From the NCBI GenBank assembly GCA_963791495.1, contig CAWBST010000014.1, positions 1 to 64,000 of the forward strand: a stretch of DNA of 64,000 nt, read 5' to 3'. Made by a program: the position numbers and the translations under genes. Below the pieces are notes generated by a model that was given only the letters and a program-made list of their open reading frames with translations, had not been told where the DNA came from and made no database searches. Each line of letters opens with the position of its first letter. Position 1 is the stretch's first letter. The stretch comes from JAMXLO01 sp963791495 (GTDB lineage Bacteria > Pseudomonadota > Alphaproteobacteria > Acetobacterales > Acetobacteraceae). Positions 1-8,870 of the stretch are shown piece by piece.

Positions 1-30
1 TACGGACGGACGTCGAAACCCGTCCCATTG

Positions 31-150
31 TCATTGCGAGGAAAGAAGCGACCCCCGGGTCAAGCGCCCGGGGGCAGGCGCGGCAGTCGCCATCGGGACG
101 CGTAACTGGGTGGAGGTTGCTTCCCCTCGCTTTCGCGGGGGTCGCAATGA
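31..150. repeat. Palindromic intergenic repeat element
   Basis: The segment starts with TCATTGCGA and ends with its exact complement TCGCAATGA. Near its left end it contains a perfect 8-bp hairpin, CCCCCGGG (52-59) against CCCGGGGG (67-74). This resembles the dispersed 'CATTGCGAGG...CGCAATGAC' palindromes that occur in many copies in proteobacterial genomes. A partial relative lies near 18411. It sits downstream of cpaB and may end that transcript; it does not look coding. Confidence 0.6.
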
Positions 151-156
151 CAGTCA

Positions 157-996
157 TCATTGGAACGTCACCTCGCGGGCGTCCTTGCCCTCGATCACCC
201 GCACGCGCGGGCCACTCGATGCCGTGCCGTCGGCGAGGGCGGAGGAAACGTCACCGCCATAGACCCGGTGGCCGTTGGCTCCCGCGACGCCGTCCACCGC
301 GCGGATCGCGAGGGTGAGCTTTCCGAGGCGATCGGCCACTGCCGCACGCGACGCCTGATCGGGCGTCACTTCCAGGGTGACAGTGTGCGCGACACGGCCG
401 GTGGCGTTGTCGCCGCTGGCGACGGCGCCCTGGGCGATGCTCTGGTCGACGGCGACGACGCGCACGTCGTTCAGAACCGTCTCCGCGACAAAGCGCTTCG
501 CGATCGGCGCGTCCTTTTCGTCCATTTGCTGGGTCAGGATCACGTCCACCCTGTCGCCAGGCCAGATCAGGCCGCCATTGCCGGTGATCGCGTCGACGCC
601 GACCGAGATGGCGCGCGCGCCGGGCGCCAGCACGGCCGCTAGAAAGCCGCGATCACGCGGATGCAGGATGTCGCCGGCCATCAGGACGTTGCCGGCATCG
701 AGGTAACGGCGGAGCAGGGCACCGCGCAGGCCGGCACGAACGTCCGGTGTGTCTGTCAGTGCGCCTTGCGGCACCTCGGCCGAGGGAACGGACCGCTTGG
801 TGAAGTCCTCGTCCTTCATCAGCGTGCCGGCCGGCAGTCCGTGCGCGGCGGCGAGAACATCGATGGTGAGAGGCGGGGGCGGGGCATCGGCGACGACCGT
901 CACCGTCGCGGGTGGCCTGGTGATCTGGTAGCCGACGAGGCCAAGCCCCAGGGCGGTGAGCAGGAGGAGGCCCGCGAGAACGATACGGAGAGGCAT
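157..996 (-). CDS. cpaB: Flp pilus assembly protein CpaB
   Basis: This 279-residue protein belongs to the CpaB/RcpC family, a periplasmic, inner-membrane-anchored component of the Flp (Tad, type IVb) pilus machine that works with the CpaC secretin. One N-terminal membrane segment (about residues 4-24) is followed by a SAF-type domain starting near 'LPAGTLMKDEDF' and the conserved 'GARAISVGVDAITGNGGLIW' and 'GDRVDVILT' stretches of the RcpC domain. Its start lies 3 bp after the cpaA stop, so the two are co-transcribed. The next expected gene, cpaC, is not inside the window. Length and domains look normal. Confidence 0.93.
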   Translation of the reverse strand: MPLRIVLAGLLLLTALGLGLVGYQITRPPATVTVVADAPPPPLTIDVLAAAHGLPAGTLMKDEDFTKRSVPSAEVPQGALTDTPDVRAGLRGALLRRYLDAGNVLMAGDILHPRDRGFLAAVLAPGARAISVGVDAITGNGGLIWPGDRVDVILTQQMDEKDAPIAKRFVAETVLNDVRVVAVDQSIAQGAVASGDNATGRVAHTVTLEVTPDQASRAAVADRLGKLTLAIRAVDGVAGANGHRVYGGDVSSALADGTASSGPRVRVIEGKDAREVTFQ

Positions 997-999
997 GGT

Positions 1000-1518
1000 T
1001 CAGAGGCTCCCAGAGTGAAACAGAACGAAGGTGCCGCCGGCAGCGATGGCGACCCCGTAGGGGAGCGGCCCGTGTCTGCGGATACGCCAGGCTTCGACAG
1101 CAGCAACTCGGCCAAGTAATGACGTACGCTTCGTCCTGTGCTGGTCGGATAGCTGGGGAGCAAGCAGGAGGTAAGCGATCGCCAGAACGCCGCCTGTGAT
1201 CGCGGTGGCAACGACGAACCGGTAAGCATCGACCGGCGACAACCCAACAGCCAATGCGGTCATGATCTTGACGTCTCCGCCACCAATCAGCCCACGTGCA
1301 TGAGCGAGAAGAAGAAGAGTGAACAGCAGCAAAGCGGTCGCCGCGGAAAAAGCCGCAGCAGATGGGCCTTCGATCAATCTGGAAAAGGCACCGAGTGCGA
1401 CCAGAAGCAGGCTTATCTCATCCGGAATGGTCCGTGTCGCGACGTCGCGCCACGCGGCCACCATAATCAGGCCGACCATTGCTATAGAGAGCAACACTGA
1501 CATTGGTTGGAGATCCAA
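1000..1518 (-). CDS. cpaA: Prepilin peptidase CpaA (A24 family)
   Basis: This 172-residue polytopic membrane aspartic peptidase removes the leader of Flp prepilins. Both catalytic aspartates are visible: D25 in 'AAWRDVATRTIPD' and D82 in the hallmark GGGDVK motif (79-84). It is the short CpaA form, without the N-terminal methyltransferase domain of PilD. It lies between the pilin genes and cpaB, the usual Flp locus order. No frame problem is seen. Confidence 0.93.
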   Translation of the reverse strand: MDLQPMSVLLSIAMVGLIMVAAWRDVATRTIPDEISLLLVALGAFSRLIEGPSAAAFSAATALLLFTLLLLAHARGLIGGGDVKIMTALAVGLSPVDAYRFVVATAITGGVLAIAYLLLAPQLSDQHRTKRTSLLGRVAAVEAWRIRRHGPLPYGVAIAAGGTFVLFHSGSL

Positions 1519-1613
1519 AATGCCCTCGCTTCCGGTGTCACAGGCGGCCAGGACGGGGGGTGACCAGTACCATTAGACGTTACATTGTAGCCGCGACGGT
1601 GTTGAAGGAGAGC

Positions 1614-1652
1614 GGCTCCTCGCAACCGATGGCTACCGGCAGCGAGGAGGCC
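1614..1652. repeat. Hairpin downstream of pilin copy (copy 1)
   Basis: GGCTCCTCGC (1614-1623) pairs with GCGAGGAGGCC (1642-1652) with one bulged base, forming a strong stem just after the pilin stop on the minus strand. Nearly the same sequence recurs at 2039-2077 after the intact pilin gene. No T-run follows, so it may stabilise or partly terminate the pilin mRNA rather than act as a classical terminator. Confidence 0.55.
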
Positions 1653-1668
1653 GTAGTATTGGGTACGA

Positions 1669-1852
1669 TTAGACGCTGCCCATGTTGCCCGCAACGTTGC
1701 CGAACAACGTATTCACGGTCGTGCCCAGAAGCCGTGGCACCAGCAATGATGACGACGGCAATGAGCCCGGCGAGCAGGCCATATTCCAGGGCGGTCACGC
1801 CCTTGCGGTCGGTCTTCATGGACTGCAGGAGGGCGAAGCAATAGGTGAACAT
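1669..1852 (-). pseudogene. Flp pilin, frameshifted copy
   Basis: It opens with an Flp prepilin: basic leader 'KTDRKG', processing site G/VTALEY and the hydrophobic stretch 'LLAGLIAVVIIAGATA', identical over this part to the intact pilin at 2094-2297. One extra base (plus-strand A at 1729-1730) shifts the frame after GATA. Removing it restores a tail LGTTVNTLFGNVAGNMGSV and a stop at 1669. As written, the ribosome would run on to 1580 with an unrelated tail. Its ATG overlaps the TGA of the upstream pilin-like ORF (1852-1854), so it is translationally coupled. It could be true decay of a duplicate or a sequencing indel. Confidence 0.8.
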
Positions 1853-2025
1853 CAGTCGGTTCCTTTTGTTACAGGCGTGCCGGAGTAGTAGTGCCCAGCA
1901 CCAGCAATGATGGCCGTCGCGACGAGACTTGCGACTGAACCGTATTCCAGGACGGTGACCGCCTTATGGTCGGCCTGCACGTGCTTCAGAAGTGCGAGAG
2001 CGTATGCACTCACCAGTCGGTCCAT
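1852..2025 (-). CDS. Divergent Flp pilin-like small protein
   Basis: A 57-residue ORF sits between two pilin copies on the same strand. Residues 18-42 read 'ADHKAVTVLEYGSVASLVA' followed by TAIIAGAG. This matches the Flp prepilin core, including the invariant Glu-Tyr pair after the processing site. The residue before cleavage is Ala instead of Gly, Ala-Leu became Val-Leu, and the C-terminal half of a normal pilin is replaced by a short polar tail. It is probably a degenerate duplicate or a minor pseudopilin. Its TGA overlaps the ATG of the next copy. Function is inferred only from this similarity. Confidence 0.6.
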   Translation of the reverse strand: MDRLVSAYALALLKHVQADHKAVTVLEYGSVASLVATAIIAGAGHYYSGTPVTKGTD

Positions 2026-2038
2026 CGATCAGGAGAGC

Positions 2039-2077
2039 GGCTCCTCGCAACCGATGGCTACCGGCAGCGAGGAGGCC
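2039..2077. repeat. Hairpin downstream of pilin copy (copy 2)
   Basis: Second copy of the bulged stem seen at 1614-1652: GGCTCCTCGC (2039-2048) against GCGAGGAGGCC (2067-2077). The surrounding 60 bp are almost identical to copy 1, showing that the pilin genes were duplicated together with their 3' untranslated region. Confidence 0.55.
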
Positions 2078-2093
2078 GTAGTAGTGGGTACGA

Positions 2094-2297
2094 TTAGACA
2101 GCCGCCATTTTGCCCGCAATGTCGTTGAACAACTTGTTGATGGTCGTGCCCAGAGCCGTGGCACCAGCAATGATGACGACGGCAATGAGCCCGGCGAGCA
2201 GGCCATATTCCAGGGCGGTCACGCCCTTGCGGTCGGTCTTCACGCGAGCCAGTTCAGCCCGGGCGCGCTCCACGAGGGCAGAGGTGTATGCAAACAT
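2094..2297 (-). CDS. flp: Flp family type IVb pilin
   Basis: An intact 67-residue Flp/Fap pilin, the structural subunit of the adhesive Tad pilus. The leader (about 1-25) ends in 'KTDRKG'; the predicted CpaA cleavage is before VTALEY. The hydrophobic helix 'GLLAGLIAVVIIAGATAL' and the tail TTINKLFNDIAGKMAAV complete it. A ribosome binding site (AAAGGAA) precedes the ATG. It is the first gene of the pilin x3-cpaA-cpaB run, and the only pilin copy here with an undamaged frame. Confidence 0.9.
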   Translation of the reverse strand: MFAYTSALVERARAELARVKTDRKGVTALEYGLLAGLIAVVIIAGATALGTTINKLFNDIAGKMAAV

Positions 2298-2756
2298 AGG
2301 TAGTTCCTTTCGTTACTGGTGTGCCGGCCACAGCCGGACGGTTTCATCCATGCTCAAGCTGGCGCCGCCATGACCTAGAAACGAATGGACGGCTTCAACC
2401 GGGCGCACTGTCTTTCTCATGACGCATCTTCGTGAGTGGCAGGTTAATTCGAAGACAAACCCGTCACACTAAATGTGCTTGGAGAGAGAACCAGCGCACG
2501 AGAGGATTATATGCAGGGCAACTTACACATCCGTTTCAAATAATGAATAGATCGCAAACCGGAACACGAAAGGCCCAAATCGTGAAGGCAGTCTGGATGC
2601 GTGCGGTCGCAACAATGCCGAGCGTTCGCGTCGCTCCGAAAATTGCGCCGAGACAGCAGGCTTGTTCCAGCCACGCAAGCTTTCCGGCCGCTGGGACCCA
2701 ATTACCTGCTGTACAATTACAAAAGGATTACAGATCGAGGGCTGTAGGTGAGGCCG
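2298..2756. other. Intergenic region upstream of the Flp pilin gene
   Basis: About 460 bp between the end of the GT87 gene (2757) and the pilin start (2297). It is visibly more AT-rich than its neighbours and holds no ORF that resembles a protein. It should contain the minus-strand promoter of the pilus operon; no confident -35/-10 pair or operator was picked by eye. Confidence 0.4.
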
Positions 2757-4008
2757 TTAACCTTCGGTTCCCTGTTTCCCGGCCGTCCGCGAGCCCGTCG
2801 AGCCAGTGTACTGACGAACAGCGCCCGGAACGCCCGCACCCCATGCGGTGACAGGAGTGATTCGCCGCACCTCCTGCCATAAGAGGAACGTGACGCAAGC
2901 CACGCTCGCCACCGACAGAGGCAAAGGGATCGGCAAGATATCAACTGCCCCAGGCCAGAACCAGGCGAAGCCAAGCAAGAGCAGCGAGCCTCGGCGTGGC
3001 GTCGCGACGAGCACGACGACCGCCACAGACAGGAGGACCATGTCGTAGGAGTGTACCCAGGGCGAAGCCGCGACCGCGAGCAGCCCGGTGAGCGTGCCCC
3101 GTAGCATCGGATTGACATCGGGCATTCGCCAGACCCGCCACGCGAGTGCGGCACAAAGGACGGTGACGGCCGCCTGGAGGGCGTAGGCGACTTCGAGGCT
3201 GGCGCCGACCGACCGAGCGGCCATCAACGGGCTTGCGAAAATCAGTTGCGTCGGCAGTGCCTGCCATGGCGCTTCCAGTATTGCCGCAATCATCGGTCGC
3301 GTGTGCACGAAGAAGCCGATCCAGGCATCGAGGCCGAAGAAGACGGCCGAGGCCACGATCAGCAGGCCGGCCGAAATCGCCATTCCCAGAAGCGCACGCC
3401 AATGTCCCGCGGCGACGAGGCACAGAGGCACCAGCAGCCCGAATTGTGGCTTGATGACCAACGCCCCCAGGATGGCGCCGGCCAGGATGGGCCTGCGATG
3501 CACGAGGGACAGGCCGCCGAACAATATTGCCGCGATGAGGCTCCCGTTCTGACCAGTCAGCGCGTTGTGGGCGACTGCCGGGCTGAACAGCACCGCGGCG
3601 CTCGCCGCTCTCGTCAGACCGCCGGAGCGCAGCGCCAGCCACAAGAGGCCCACCGTGCCAGCGGTGTACAGCAGGAACCCCGGGAGCAGCGGGAGCGTGG
3701 ACAACGGGACGGCGAGCAGCAGTGTTGGCGGCGGATAGGGCCACACCTGGTGGGTGAAGCCCGCGCCGAACATCGAACGCAATGCGGCATTGAATGCGGC
3801 CAGATCGAACAGCGTATCGCCCTGTCCGGACGCGACGAGGTGACCGGCTCGCCCACATGTCGCTGTAGTCGCGCGCCGCCATCGCGCTCCGGTCTGCACC
3901 GAGGTCGGCGATGGGGAGGAACCAAAATACGGCTGTCACGAGGAGTGGCGGCAGCAACGCCGTCATGAGGAACGTGGCCCACGCGTATTCTTTCAAACGC
4001 GCATTCAT
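2757..4008 (-). pseudogene. GT87-type membrane glycosyltransferase, frameshifted
   Basis: The gene encodes a polytopic GT-C (GT87/DUF2029) glycosyltransferase, which would use a polyprenyl-phosphate sugar at the membrane. The N-terminus 'MNARLKEYAWATFLMTALL' starts at 4008 and runs to 'ARDYSDMWA'. The frame then breaks, and the body continues in another frame from 'GHLVASGQGDTLFDLAAF' through 'WPYPPPTLLLAVPLS', 'LTGQNGSLIAA' and 'LVIKPQFGLLVPL' to 2757. Removing one base (T at about 3849, plus strand) rejoins both parts. The conserved Asp-Tyr before the first loop, YPPP, GQNG and IKPQ motifs match the sister genes nearby. Only the one indel is seen, so it may be functional in the living genome. 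Confidence 0.8.
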
Positions 4009-4109
4009 GCATTTCGTTCCAGATTTCGAGCCTGTGAACCGCTCCGTCGCTTGGATGCCGGGAGAGCCACACAGAGTGTTTGTGTGAATTGGTTGAAGCT
4101 GGCCACACA

Positions 4110-5276
4110 TCATCGGGACGACACCGTCAAGCGATCCGAGCGCTGTGCCAGGACCGGCGCCGACGAGGTTGTCAGTAGAAATCCGGCGAACACGAGTGTG
4201 ACCGGCAGACCGAAAGGGATCGACAACAGTGCGACGCCCGGAACGCAATATACCAGGAGCAACACCAGCTTCGACCAGGGGGGAAAACCACGATCCATCC
4301 ACTCGCGTAGCATCCAGGCGAGCGGAAGAACCAATATTACCATGTCATAAAACAGCAGGTAGGGTGCCATGAGGAGGCAAGCGAGAACGATGAGGCTTCG
4401 CTCCATAGGCACCGAGATTTGTCGTCGTCGGGCCCAGATCAGTGTGTATATGCACGCGGCGGCGACCGAAGCCTGAACAATGTAGGCCACGCCGATGTCG
4501 AGCGACCTGGCGAGCGCAAATGCGCTCTGGAATTTGCCGGATCCAGGGAGCCCATGCTCAAGAACGTAGCGTTGGTTGTGCGCGTTTGCGAGGAAAGCAA
4601 CCCACGTGTCCCAACCGAAGACGAGGCAGGAGAGAGCGAGGAGGCATAGCGCCGTAATACCGGCGAACAGAAGGGCAGCCCACCTTCGCGAGATGATCAG
4701 CGCGATAGGCACGGCAAGCGCCAGCTGTGGCTTGATAACCATCAACCCGAGGACCGCGCCGGCCAGCCTTGGCCGGCGATCCAGCATGGCCAGACCAGCC
4801 CCGAGGATCGCAGCGGTCAGAAATGCGTTCTGTCCTGCCATGATGTTCATGGCTACAGGGGGGAAGGCAACGGTTGCGACCACCGACCATGGTGTCCGCA
4901 GGATTTGTCGGATGATGTCCGAAAGAGCGGCGCCCGTCACACACAGGAAGACGGCGAGCGACGGGATGAAAGGCAGCAGCGCCAGAGGGATACACAGAGC
5001 CAGATATGTGGGCGGGTAGAGAAATGGATATTCGCCTCCTGTATACACCGGCAATTCGGCCAAACTATGCATGGCCGGGATGTAAACGTCAGCGGGTTGG
5101 CCCGCCAAGATCAGACGGGATGCCGCCCAATAGCTCGAATAATCAACTCCGAAAGGGACGCCTTCAGTCGCGTGCCCGTACTGCTGCGCCCAGAAGACTC
5201 CTGCTATCAAAGCAATCCAGACGATGGCCAAGACAACCGCATAGGCGCGTGCGCGCCTTGTGTTCAACCAAGCCAT
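4110..5276 (-). CDS. GT87-type membrane glycosyltransferase
   Basis: The one intact member of the local GT87/DUF2029 set (388 residues from the chosen start 'MAWLNTRRARAYAV'; an in-frame ATG lies 44 codons upstream). It has about ten hydrophobic segments. Family landmarks are 'GVDYSSYWAASRLIL' in the first extracytoplasmic loop, 'YPFLYPPTYLAL', 'MAGQNAFLTAAILG' and 'VIKPQLALAVPIAL'. It is expected to transfer a sugar from a polyprenyl-phosphate donor onto a lipid or glycan outside the cytoplasmic membrane. It is followed 100 bp later by the related frameshifted gene and preceded by the VTT protein and GT2 genes, which suggests one glycan or glycolipid pathway. The exact substrate is unknown. 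Confidence 0.8.
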   Translation of the reverse strand: MAWLNTRRARAYAVVLAIVWIALIAGVFWAQQYGHATEGVPFGVDYSSYWAASRLILAGQPADVYIPAMHSLAELPVYTGGEYPFLYPPTYLALCIPLALLPFIPSLAVFLCVTGAALSDIIRQILRTPWSVVATVAFPPVAMNIMAGQNAFLTAAILGAGLAMLDRRPRLAGAVLGLMVIKPQLALAVPIALIISRRWAALLFAGITALCLLALSCLVFGWDTWVAFLANAHNQRYVLEHGLPGSGKFQSAFALARSLDIGVAYIVQASVAAACIYTLIWARRRQISVPMERSLIVLACLLMAPYLLFYDMVILVLPLAWMLREWMDRGFPPWSKLVLLLVYCVPGVALLSIPFGLPVTLVFAGFLLTTSSAPVLAQRSDRLTVSSR

Positions 5277-5436
5277 GTCGCGAAATACGTTGACGATCGC
5301 GCCGGGATTCCTGGTGGCAGCAGTGATCGTGTTCAGGTGGCCCCCCAGACAATCAGACGGTACGATCGTGCCATCGAGCCCTCGGAAAGGCCCGCCGCTG
5401 CCTTCCACCGAAGAACCCTTTCATATTGGTTCCATA

Positions 5437-6204
5437 TCAACTATAAACGTTGCTCCGTGACCGTCGTCTTTCCCACAATCGGGGGTTTGAAGCTGTGCTT
5501 TCCGACCGCAACATGACGTACCTTAACACCCGAACGAACTTCATCACGAGAATGGCCATAGCAAGCGTCCCAATCCCCAGCGACGCAAGCCGGACGACAT
5601 TCATTCCATCGCTCCATGCTGATACCCCGCTTCTGACGAGCGCCCCAGCAAGAACGTAAGCAAGCATAGGTGGAAGGGACGCCAACGAACCGACCATGTA
5701 TTCTCCAAACGGGATCGAGGAAAGGCCGAACGCATAACTCGTCGCAGCAAATGGCATGACCGGGGATAGGCGGAGCAGGCAAACCAGGCGCCATCCCTCG
5801 CTCCGGATGTGTCCATCGAGGGTGGAGAGCCGCGGCCTGCCGCGTAGCCTGCGTTCGATTAACGGGCGGCACAGCGTCCGACCGAGCAGAAACGCGACGA
5901 CGGCGCCCGTCAGTATGCTGATCGATGCCGTCATGAAGCCGAGTGTCACGCCGTAAGCGGCACCCGCCGAAACACCGACCAAGGAAGCAGGAAGGAAGCC
6001 ACTGATTGCGATCAGCACCTGGACAAGCAAAAAACCGGGCCAGCCGAGATCGCGCAAGCTCCCGAACAGTTTGATGATGCTGCCGCCGCACACGACAATC
6101 GCCTGCGGCCAGACGTGTTGCCCAATGTACACCAGGGTGGCGGCCGTCAACATTAACGCCGCGGCTGCGCCAAATCGCAACATAGTCGACGCACGGACCA
6201 TCAA
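5437..6204 (-). CDS. TVP38/TMEM64 (VTT domain) membrane protein
   Basis: A 255-residue membrane protein of the DedA/VTT superfamily. Recognisable parts are an N-terminal membrane segment, the re-entrant-loop region 'ISGFLPASLVGVSAGAAYG' and the second signature 'LLRLSPVMPFAATSYAFGLS', typical of TVP38/TMEM64 proteins. This superfamily is linked to lipid (undecaprenyl-phosphate or phospholipid) movement across membranes, so a role in recycling the glycosyl carrier lipid is a reasonable inference. Its ATG overlaps the stop of the GT2 gene (6201-6204, ATGA), which indicates translational coupling with it. Confidence 0.85.
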   Translation of the reverse strand: MMVRASTMLRFGAAAALMLTAATLVYIGQHVWPQAIVVCGGSIIKLFGSLRDLGWPGFLLVQVLIAISGFLPASLVGVSAGAAYGVTLGFMTASISILTGAVVAFLLGRTLCRPLIERRLRGRPRLSTLDGHIRSEGWRLVCLLRLSPVMPFAATSYAFGLSSIPFGEYMVGSLASLPPMLAYVLAGALVRSGVSAWSDGMNVVRLASLGIGTLAMAILVMKFVRVLRYVMLRSESTASNPRLWERRRSRSNVYS

Positions 6205-7003
6205 ACCGCGGCCTGGACCGGAACCTCGGTGTTAGGCACGGGCCGCAGGCGTCCGGTCTTCTTCTCAGAGAGGATCGTCGCTTTCATCAGCCCGGCGCGG
6301 TGCAGTCGAAACGCGGCTGAGGTGCTCAGGACGCCGAGTCCGTACTTGATGCTCCGCGGCAGGTTGATCGACGACGCCTCGGGGAAATAGCGCGCCGGAC
6401 AGGAAATCTCGCCAATCCGGTAGCCGTAGTGGACGGCCTGGACCAGCATCTGGTTGTCGAATACGAAATCGTCGGAACAGCGCATCAGCGGCAGGTTCTG
6501 CAGGACCGTCCGGCTCCAGGCGCGATAGCCGGTGTGGTACTCGGACAGCTTCTGACCGAGCAGCGCGTTCTGGAACAGCGTAAGCGCGCGGTTGGCGACA
6601 TACTTGTAGAGCGGCATCCCGCCGCGTCAGCGCGCCGCCGGCCGAGGATGCGCGAGCCAAGCACGACATCGAAATGCTCGGAGGCGATCATCGAGGCCAT
6701 CGCCGGCACCAGCCTGGGCGTGTACTGGTAGTCGGGGTGCAGCATGACCACGATGTCCGCCCCGCGTGCCAGCGCCGCCGCGTAGCAGGTCTTCTGATTG
6801 CCGCCATAGCCGCGGTTGCGGTCGTGCCGCAGGGTGTAGATGCCCAGCGCGCGCGCGACCTCTACCGTGTCGTCCGAACTCGCATCGTCCGTCAGGAGGA
6901 CGTCGTCCACAATGTCCTGGGGAATCTCCTCGAACGTCCGCCGCAACGTCCTGGACGCGTTGTAGGCGGGGAGGACGACGGCTATTCGCTTGTTGTTCAG
7001 CAC
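6201..7003 (-). pseudogene. GT2 glycosyltransferase (polyprenyl-phosphate sugar synthase-like), frameshifted
   Basis: The N-terminal half (7003 to about 6640) has the GT-A fold signature: 'AVVLPAYNASRTLRRTFEEI', the 'LTDDASSDDT' nucleotide site, 'NRGYGGNQKTCYAAAL' and 'HPDYQY' in the DxD position. The C-terminal half resumes in another frame at 'MPLYKYVANRALTLFQN' and contains 'LSEYHTGYRAWSR' and 'DDFVFDNQML'. At 6610-6640 two indels separate the halves within the GC-rich segment between 'VLGSRILG' and MPLYKY. Such enzymes make polyprenyl-phosphate mannose or glucose, the donor used by GT-C enzymes such as the GT87 neighbours. No C-terminal membrane anchor is seen. Confidence 0.8.
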
Positions 7004-7326
7004 GGTGCGACCTGATCGTTCTGGGGATCCCGCCAGCAGCGGCTACGCCGATGCCTTCGGGCGAATAATCCCGCAGAAGGCGTTACCGGCTCGTTTCAAA
7101 GGTGCTCGGAGCGCGCCGGCCCGGATTGAGGCGCCCAGGCCGGCGAACCGCGGAGGTCGGACCAGATCTGTGACTGCAGCACAAAGCGCGCGAGGATGGC
7201 GCCAGACAGGTAATGATCCTTCACTCAAGAAACTCGCGAAAACTGTCGTCTCGCGGAGCTTTATGCGGGCTCCACGCCACAGCCTTCATTGTTGTATACT
7301 GGAACCGTTCCCTGATTGCAGGCAGT
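7004..7326. other. Intergenic region, nothing recognised
   Basis: About 320 bp between the GT2 start and the end of the next GT87 gene. No ORF here resembles a known protein and no repeat or hairpin stands out. It should carry the promoter for the GT2-VTT-GT87 run on the minus strand. Confidence 0.35.
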
Positions 7327-8561
7327 CTATGTGGCGTGGTTGGGTGAGAGAAACGCACGCGATGACAAGGCCGCAGCAGTAACTACGGCTACGGGGAGGA
7401 GGGCCTTGCCTGTCAGCAAGACGACGACGTCGCTGAATCCTGGGGAAAGCCATAAGAGGATCAATAGGGCTCCGTACCTTCCTTGCCGCTCGGCCACCAT
7501 TGCGACAACGATCGAATACCCAACAAGATCGGAAGCATACAAATACGGAGAGGCTAGCAGCGTCATACAGACCGCAACGGCCGCGGCGCCGGCCTCGCTG
7601 CAGCGCCGCGCCAGAATCAGGACAGACCCGCCCCAGTAACCGCAGTTGAGACTTGAACAGCATAGCAGAGAGCAATTGGCAAATCAAAGCTGCGCGCCAT
7701 CCAGAACACTGAGGCTGCGTTGACGGGATAACCATGGGCGAAATGGGTTTCAAGGATTGCACGACCAGATGCGCTGCCGTCGTGCAGAAAGGCCGACCAG
7801 ATGCCGCTGCCAAGCACGCCAGTCGTCACAACCCCAATCGCGGTGGTGGCCAACGACGCGGCCATAAATGCCGCCCAGCGGCGCTGTGCCGCCAAAACGA
7901 TAGGAACGAAGATGCCAACTTGCGGCTTTAGCGTCACGAGAGCAGCCGCGAGACCGGCGCGTACCGGTGCGCGGCTGGCGAGCAGCAACGCAGCCACTGT
8001 GAGCGCAGCCGCGGTCGGCGCGTATTGGCCTAGGATCATGCCGCGCCATGTCGGAGGCCCGGACAGGCCCAACAGGACGACGCGCCAGGATAAGCCGGCG
8101 GTGCGCAAAACCCAGACCGAAACGCTAGAAGTCAGTAGAAGCCACAGGAAATACCCGGGCAGAAGCGGAATTCGCTCCACGGCAAGCCCGAGCGCGACCA
8201 TTGGTGGCGGATACAGCCAGTCGAGGCGCTGTACCGTGGCCCCGAAAGTCTCTTGGCGCCACGCAAAGAAGCTCGATCCGTCATAAAGGCTCGCGGCATG
8301 CCCAGCCGCCGCAAACTTACCCGCAGCCCAGAGATTTGCATAGTCAGCTTCTGGCATGTCATGGGTGACGGACGAAATCTGAAACGGCCCATCATGCCAC
8401 TGGTACTTGACAGCTAGGATTAACGTCGCAGTAGCAAGCGCGAACCCCACGAATATTAAGCAAACTCCAACCACACGCCCCCATGCGCGGATGTCGACCA
8501 ATGTTCGAAACGAAGTGGCGCTACTCATTTGTTCTCGCGCATACATCATCCAGCGCCCCAA
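7327..8561 (-). pseudogene. GT87-type membrane glycosyltransferase, frameshifted near the C-terminus
   Basis: Residues 1-314 (8561-7617) show the GT87 landmarks: 'ADYANLWAAGKFAAAG' in the first loop, 'LDWLYPPPMVALGLA', 'MILGQYAPTAAA' and 'VTLKPQVGIFVPI'. The frame stops at TGA near 7617, but the next frame carries on without a gap as 'LILARRCSE' ... 'MTLLASPYLYASDLVGYSI' to 7327. A single lost base at about 7620-7628 explains the break. The reassembled protein would be about 410 residues, normal for the family. Role as for the sister genes; substrate unknown. Confidence 0.78.
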
Positions 8562-8870
8562 GCTACGCTACACTCTTGGATAGCGTGTTAGCTGCGACGG
8601 CTGCGTGACTAGCGGGTATCCGCATCGTTACTAGCCAGCAATCTGCTGAGACCGTTGGCAGAACTGGCATGCTTCTGTGTTTGGGGCAGCACACTAGGAC
8701 AGGCTTTATACCGTATGCAGCACTGAGCGGCGATCCTCTGGTCGGGGAACAGCTCGCAGCCGGCACAGCTCGGTCAACGCCCGCCGGCAAGTGGCACGTC
8801 GCGCAGCAGCAGATCGACCAGTTCGACGCTCAGATGCAACTGAACCTCCTCCGCCGTGCTCTGACTATCG
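8562..8870 (-). pseudogene. Decayed fragment of a LuxR-type response regulator gene
   Basis: From about 8735 to 8866 the DNA aligns closely with 12941-13085, the receiver-domain part of the intact regulator gene. Shared runs include 'CAGCTCGGTCA', 'TGGTTCGACGCT' against 'CAGTTCGACGCT', and 'CTGAACCTCCTCCGC'. Several indels destroy the frame and the DNA-binding half is missing. The rest of the interval (8562-8735) shows only weak resemblance. This is a true remnant, the third copy of this regulator in the window. Confidence 0.7.

Noticed and set aside
2507..2701. 64-codon minus-strand ORF in the gap upstream of the pilin gene
   Set aside because: AT-rich, Cys/Arg/His-heavy composition without ribosome site or similarity; judged non-coding.
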